Made by a program: the position numbers and the translations under genes. From assembly GCA_002371785.1 (NCBI GenBank), contig DFGU01000079.1, positions 1-6,511 of the forward strand: DNA of 6,511 bases, read 5' to 3'. The DNA comes from Bacteroidales bacterium UBA3742 (GTDB taxonomy: Bacteria > Bacteroidota > Bacteroidia > Bacteroidales > Paludibacteraceae). Below are positions 4,301 through 6,511 of the stretch, one piece after another; the first letter of the stretch is position 1; every line of letters starts with the position of its first letter. The notes under the pieces were generated by a model that ran no database searches, was not told where the DNA came from, and saw only the letters and a program-made list of their open reading frames with translations.

Positions 4301-6511
4301 TCCCGACAGGTCAAGAGCCGACCGAGTTCACGGATGTAGATCAGAACTCGCTCCTCGTTGAGGGTCTTGATGAGAACACCAAGTACACCCTCTATTTGCG
4401 TAAGGATTGCGGTGATTCGCAGAGCGAAATCGTATCGCTTTCGTTCAAGACTGTCAACCCGTATCAGATTACGGTGAACGAAGGTACCTCGACAAGCTCG
4501 TATGTGCCTTTCTACGCATACTATGCAGGTAGCCACACGGGCAGTCAGTTTATTACTCCTGCTGAGCGTTTAGACGCTATCCAGTGGGATTCTATTAAGG
4601 CTCTGACGTTCTATACCAGCTCTTTGGCGGCTCATGACTTCGGCGACGCTCGTTTCGATATCTATGTAGGCGAAGTGGAGAATACGACGATGACTGCTAA
4701 CGTGCCGTTTGCTTCGCTGACTCAAGTGGCTTCTAACAAAGCCCTGACCATCGAGGATAAGATGATGTACATCGAGTTCGATCAGATGTATCAATACGCT
4801 GGTGGAAACCTGTTGGTTGCTATCAACGAGACGACTGCCGGTGATGGCGTATCTACCACTTGGCTCGGTGTTTCGGCTACTTCCGGCTCGGCACGCTATG
4901 AGTATAGCACGTACGGACCGTATAGCGGAAGCTTCTTGCCGAAGATGTCTATCGACTTCAAGAAGGGGGTTGTTCCTCCGTGTGCAACGCCGAAGGACTT
5001 CGCAGCACTTGATACGACGGTTACTACCTCTTCTATCGAACTGACCTGGAATCCGATTAGTACGGAGACCACATGGGCTGTTCGTTATCGCGAGCAGGGT
5101 ACTGAAGACTGGACAGTAGTATTTGCTGCTGCAGATACCTTCCTGCTCGAGGGCCTGAATCATTCTACGATCTACGAAGCTCAAGTAGCTACGCAGTGTG
5201 ATCCCGAGGATCCGACTGCTATCGGCGAGTATAGCGCATCGGTTACTTTCGCTACCGAGTGTGCCGCTGTGGCTACGATTGAGCAAGACTTCGAGGGCAG
5301 TCTCCTCTGCTGGAGCGCTATCCAGGATGGTAACGGTTATCCGACGATCCTGTCTAACTATCCGGAAGATGCACATAGCGGAAGCAAGTTCGGTTACTTC
5401 GCTTCGCAAGTAGGTTATGATCCTCAGGACGAGTATATCGTTCTGCCTGAGCTGATTAGCTTGGAGGGCATGCGTCTGAAATTCTATGCACGCAACGATT
5501 ATGAGGACGCTTCGGAGAACGCAACGCTGGTAGTAGGTGTAATGCCTGCTCTGGAAGATACGGCTAACTTCGTAGCTCTGGATACCATCGTGCTGACCAG
5601 CAATGTATATAACCAATTCGTTGTACCGTTCACCGCTTATACGGGTGAGGGCAAGTTCGTGGCTATCAAGATGCTGGCTGCAACCGTTGATATCGCTTCG
5701 GCGCTTATCGATGATGTAGTAGTTGAGGCTATCCCGAACTGCATGGAGCCTAATGGCCTGGCAGCAGACAGTCTGGCAGACGATGCAGTTGTTCTCTCTT
5801 GGACGCCGCAAGGTACCGAGGCTAACTGGCTCGTTCGCTATAAGAAGACCAGTGCTGCTGAGTGGGGTGAGCCGATTCTGGCAACCAATGACACGCTGAT
5901 GATCAACGGTCTCGAGATGGGTACCTCTTATGATGCTCAAGTAGCTGCATGGTGTGACCCAACGAATGCGGAGGCTGTTAGCCCGTACGGTGCTATCATC
6001 AGTTTCACCACGCTCTGTGGCAACATTACCACGCTGCCGTGGCATGCAGACTTTGAGAATATGGCTGTCAACAGCATCCCGACTTGCTGGGACAACAGCG
6101 CATCTGCTTCGACGACGCTGAATAGCAACCCGGAGCGTATCTGGGGTGTATATGAGTACGGCGACAATAAGATGCTGCGTATGTACAACTACTATGTATC
6201 GAGCGGTACGGCATTGATCAACATGCCGGCTATCGTACTGCCTGAGACGCCTGCTTACGTTCTGTCGTTCGACTATGCTCATACGGCTACTTGCGGCGAA
6301 ATGACCGTGAAGATCTCTGTGAACGGAGGCGACTTCGAGGCATTGACCCCGACCTATGGTAAGACTTCTACCGGTACCGATAAGGATAACCCGGGTGAGT
6401 TCACGACCGCAGATATCAACCTCACTCCGTATGCAGGTGATACGATTGTAATTCAGTTCTTCTCGAACGCTAACTACGGTAGCGGTGCTATCTTCCTGGA
6501 CAACGTGGATA
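1249..6511 (+). CDS. Giant exported CUB / Fn3 / jelly-roll modular surface protein (3' end outside window)
   Basis: A single open frame of 1754 codons with no stop before the window edge. Residues 1-21 are a signal peptide (MRK, hydrophobic core, VQA|QE). Residues 25-149 are a CUB-like domain. Six Fn3-like domains follow at about 157-241, 430-521, 709-804, 984-1069, 1245-1337 and 1498-1589, each opening with CxxP and carrying a second Cys 69-75 residues later. They alternate with beta-sandwich modules: two similar cleaved-adhesin/MAM-like modules (245-425, 525-705), a module at 805-983 (KWVRGTAVANGG..ALYISNDNG), a module at 1070-1241 (TSSYVPFYAYY..GGNLLVAI), and choice-of-anchor-J-like modules at 1339-1497 and 1591 to the edge (LPWHADFE..CW..FLDNVD). 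No protease or glycosidase motif was recognised. The role inferred is a surface or secreted adhesin or binding protein, exported by Sec. The missing C terminus should hold more modules and a sorting signal. It probably has its own promoter. Domain family names are from pattern recognition and boundaries are approximate. Confidence 0.9.
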   Translation, partial: MRKVLLCLVMVLFATWATVQAQEVITLTGNMEEELTPGSTYAFYDSGGPSANYGTSQSYTATFTCTGSITINFSSFATESSSSCYDWDYMLIYDGDATDGELLGRLQTGCASATITTDEDYVAQSGTLTIEWHSDGSSTAAGWEATITTEASAGPTCDKPESVEANDVTSSSATINWIGTAAAYNLQYKASADADWTLVKNLSGSSYQLTNLVSNTAYQVQVQAICGENTSGWRSASFNTLIGLPYAEHFKGTSAPSGWTNTAGRLQADGSVTLSGTTGWSFGAKNGIFDNHAYVNIWSTTVYRWLISPEIPIPEMEEGDQGYQLSFKIALTIWNSATEVDKTQQQDDRFIVLASNDGGANWTILREWNNTGSEYVYNDIAVTGEEVNPIDLSAYAGQTIKIAFYGESTQAGGDNAFHLDDVLIDETPTCLKPTGLHALNAQATSTTLPVAWTANSGETAWRLQYKPAADSTAVWTTLDIAANPYTITGLSAFTEYEVRVAAVCTEEDFTDYGKSIIAKTAAVVPFIQTFDTTAMPGEWKRYEALLEAVQESGAQLEASKNGWSVGLKNGVFNNEHLYLNIAGTDTKHWLVSPVIEMQAGYQLTFDLALTTNAGSAPTAVTAGEQNDDQFIVFISNNGGADWTALGTWGNQGQGTSFDQISTEGQTVKFDLSAYAGQSIMLAFYGESTEANGDNNLHISNVAIDLIPACERPLSITLGNVTGTTAEITWDADEEGTWEYGYVANPAADFAPTDADYTANTTDKIAELSELAETTDYIFFVRRACSETEKSEPLMKTFKTLQTPAELPYVGDFEETNGWLTFNGEYVNKWVRGTAVANGGTHALYISNDNGVSAAYTNNVACVVYATKTFYFPEAGMYSFSFDWMCNGEGNYDYLRVALVPASVEVEAATDLPTGLGTTALPEGWIALDGGSKLNLSSVWQTKRIELNIEQMGYYKVVLVWRDDTSGGTAPGAAVDNFKISRLACRMPNGLTLGDVTTNSAAFSWNDDEDGMTWEYACIPTGQEPTEFTDVDQNSLLVEGLDENTKYTLYLRKDCGDSQSEIVSLSFKTVNPYQITVNEGTSTSSYVPFYAYYAGSHTGSQFITPAERLDAIQWDSIKALTFYTSSLAAHDFGDARFDIYVGEVENTTMTANVPFASLTQVASNKALTIEDKMMYIEFDQMYQYAGGNLLVAINETTAGDGVSTTWLGVSATSGSARYEYSTYGPYSGSFLPKMSIDFKKGVVPPCATPKDFAALDTTVTTSSIELTWNPISTETTWAVRYREQGTEDWTVVFAAADTFLLEGLNHSTIYEAQVATQCDPEDPTAIGEYSASVTFATECAAVATIEQDFEGSLLCWSAIQDGNGYPTILSNYPEDAHSGSKFGYFASQVGYDPQDEYIVLPELISLEGMRLKFYARNDYEDASENATLVVGVMPALEDTANFVALDTIVLTSNVYNQFVVPFTAYTGEGKFVAIKMLAATVDIASALIDDVVVEAIPNCMEPNGLAADSLADDAVVLSWTPQGTEANWLVRYKKTSAAEWGEPILATNDTLMINGLEMGTSYDAQVAAWCDPTNAEAVSPYGAIISFTTLCGNITTLPWHADFENMAVNSIPTCWDNSASASTTLNSNPERIWGVYEYGDNKMLRMYNYYVSSGTALINMPAIVLPETPAYVLSFDYAHTATCGEMTVKISVNGGDFEALTPTYGKTSTGTDKDNPGEFTTADINLTPYAGDTIVIQFFSNANYGSGAIFLDNVD
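1321..1695 (+). other. CUB-like domain of the large protein
   Basis: Residues 25-149 show the CUB signature in order: FYDSGGPSANYG near the start (43-54), INFSSFATE (71-79), C84 followed by YDWDYMLIYDG (85-95), the GC of a second disulfide (109-110), and LTIEWHSDG...GWEATI (128-147). E79, D88 and D135 sit where calcium-binding CUB domains carry their acidic ligands. Such domains mediate protein or carbohydrate binding; the target here is unknown. Confidence 0.75.
1717..6018 (+). repeat. Six interspersed Fn3-like domains with conserved Cys pairs
   Basis: Each copy starts with a CxxP turn (CDKP, CLKP, CERP, CRMP, CATP, CMEP), continues with an I/L-x-W strand (INW, VAW, ITW, FSW, LTW, LSW) and the L...T.Y strand, and ends V/L-x(2-3)-C in the F strand. 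The pairs are C157/C226, C430/C504, C709/C784, C984/C1054, C1245/C1317 and C1498/C1569, each probably a disulfide. The protein-level repeat is clear, while the DNA copies are highly diverged. Confidence 0.8.
1981..3363 (+). repeat. Tandem duplicated Fn3 plus jelly-roll unit
   Basis: Jelly-roll copy A (1981-2523, residues 245-425) and copy B (2821-3363, residues 525-705) share aligned blocks: GWSFGAKNGIFDN / GWSVGLKNGVFNN; WLISPEI / WLVSPVI; DDRFIVLASNDGGANWT / DDQFIVFISNNGGADWT; DLSAYAGQTIKIAFYGEST / DLSAYAGQSIMLAFYGEST; and FHLDDVLID / LHISNVAID. An Fn3-like domain lies between them. Spacing from copy to copy is 280 residues. The SNDGGANW block matches the Asp-box pattern SxDxGxxW. Confidence 0.85.

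Noticed and set aside
4216..4536. Minus-strand frame of 106 codons
   Set aside because: Bounded by the sense CTA codon at 4216; codon-bias artefact inside the large gene.
4570..6282. 570-codon reading frame on the minus strand
   Set aside because: Same register artefact, ending at the sense TTA at 4570-4572. The plus-strand frame encodes clear Fn3 and jelly-roll domains through the whole stretch.
1..6511. Mobile element, CRISPR array, tRNA or rRNA, or defence system
   Set aside because: No transposase or integrase motif, no regularly spaced identical repeats and no RNA gene pattern were seen. Repeats in the large gene are protein-level domains with diverged DNA.

Overview
The window looks like part of a Bacteroidota chromosome, most likely from the order Bacteroidales. 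The basis is a -33 TTTG / -7 TAnnTTTG promoter, an AT-rich start region without a Shine-Dalgarno sequence, and secreted proteins built from families typical of this group: Fn3-like domains alternating with jelly-roll 'choice-of-anchor J / cleaved adhesin' modules, CUB, and 'ICxGxxY...GCDSxxTL' repeats. I cannot name a genus.

Layout: (1) Bases 1-1040 hold the 3' end of a secreted protein gene, cut off by the left window edge. Its visible 345 residues contain the end of a jelly-roll module, three Cys-containing beta repeats and a short C-terminal motif. (2) Bases 1041-1248 are the only intergenic region. It has a strong 13-bp hairpin just after the first stop codon, a weaker hairpin followed by T6, four copies of TGCAAATT in two orientations, a palindrome, and a well-matched Bacteroidetes-type promoter about 80 bases before the next start. 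(3) Bases 1249-6511 are one uninterrupted reading frame of 1754 codons that runs off the right edge. It encodes a very large exported protein: signal peptide, CUB-like domain, then six Fn3-like domains alternating with beta-sandwich modules of several kinds.

Both genes encode exported, non-enzymatic-looking, multi-domain surface or secreted proteins, and both carry a jelly-roll module with the same ending (xLSAYAG...DNV/I). They may be paralogous members of one adhesin-like locus, each with its own transcription signals. Binding to carbohydrate or protein is an inference from the domain types; no catalytic motif was recognised. No RNA genes, insertion sequences, CRISPR arrays or defence genes were seen. 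The long reading frames on the minus strand of the large gene are codon-bias artefacts.
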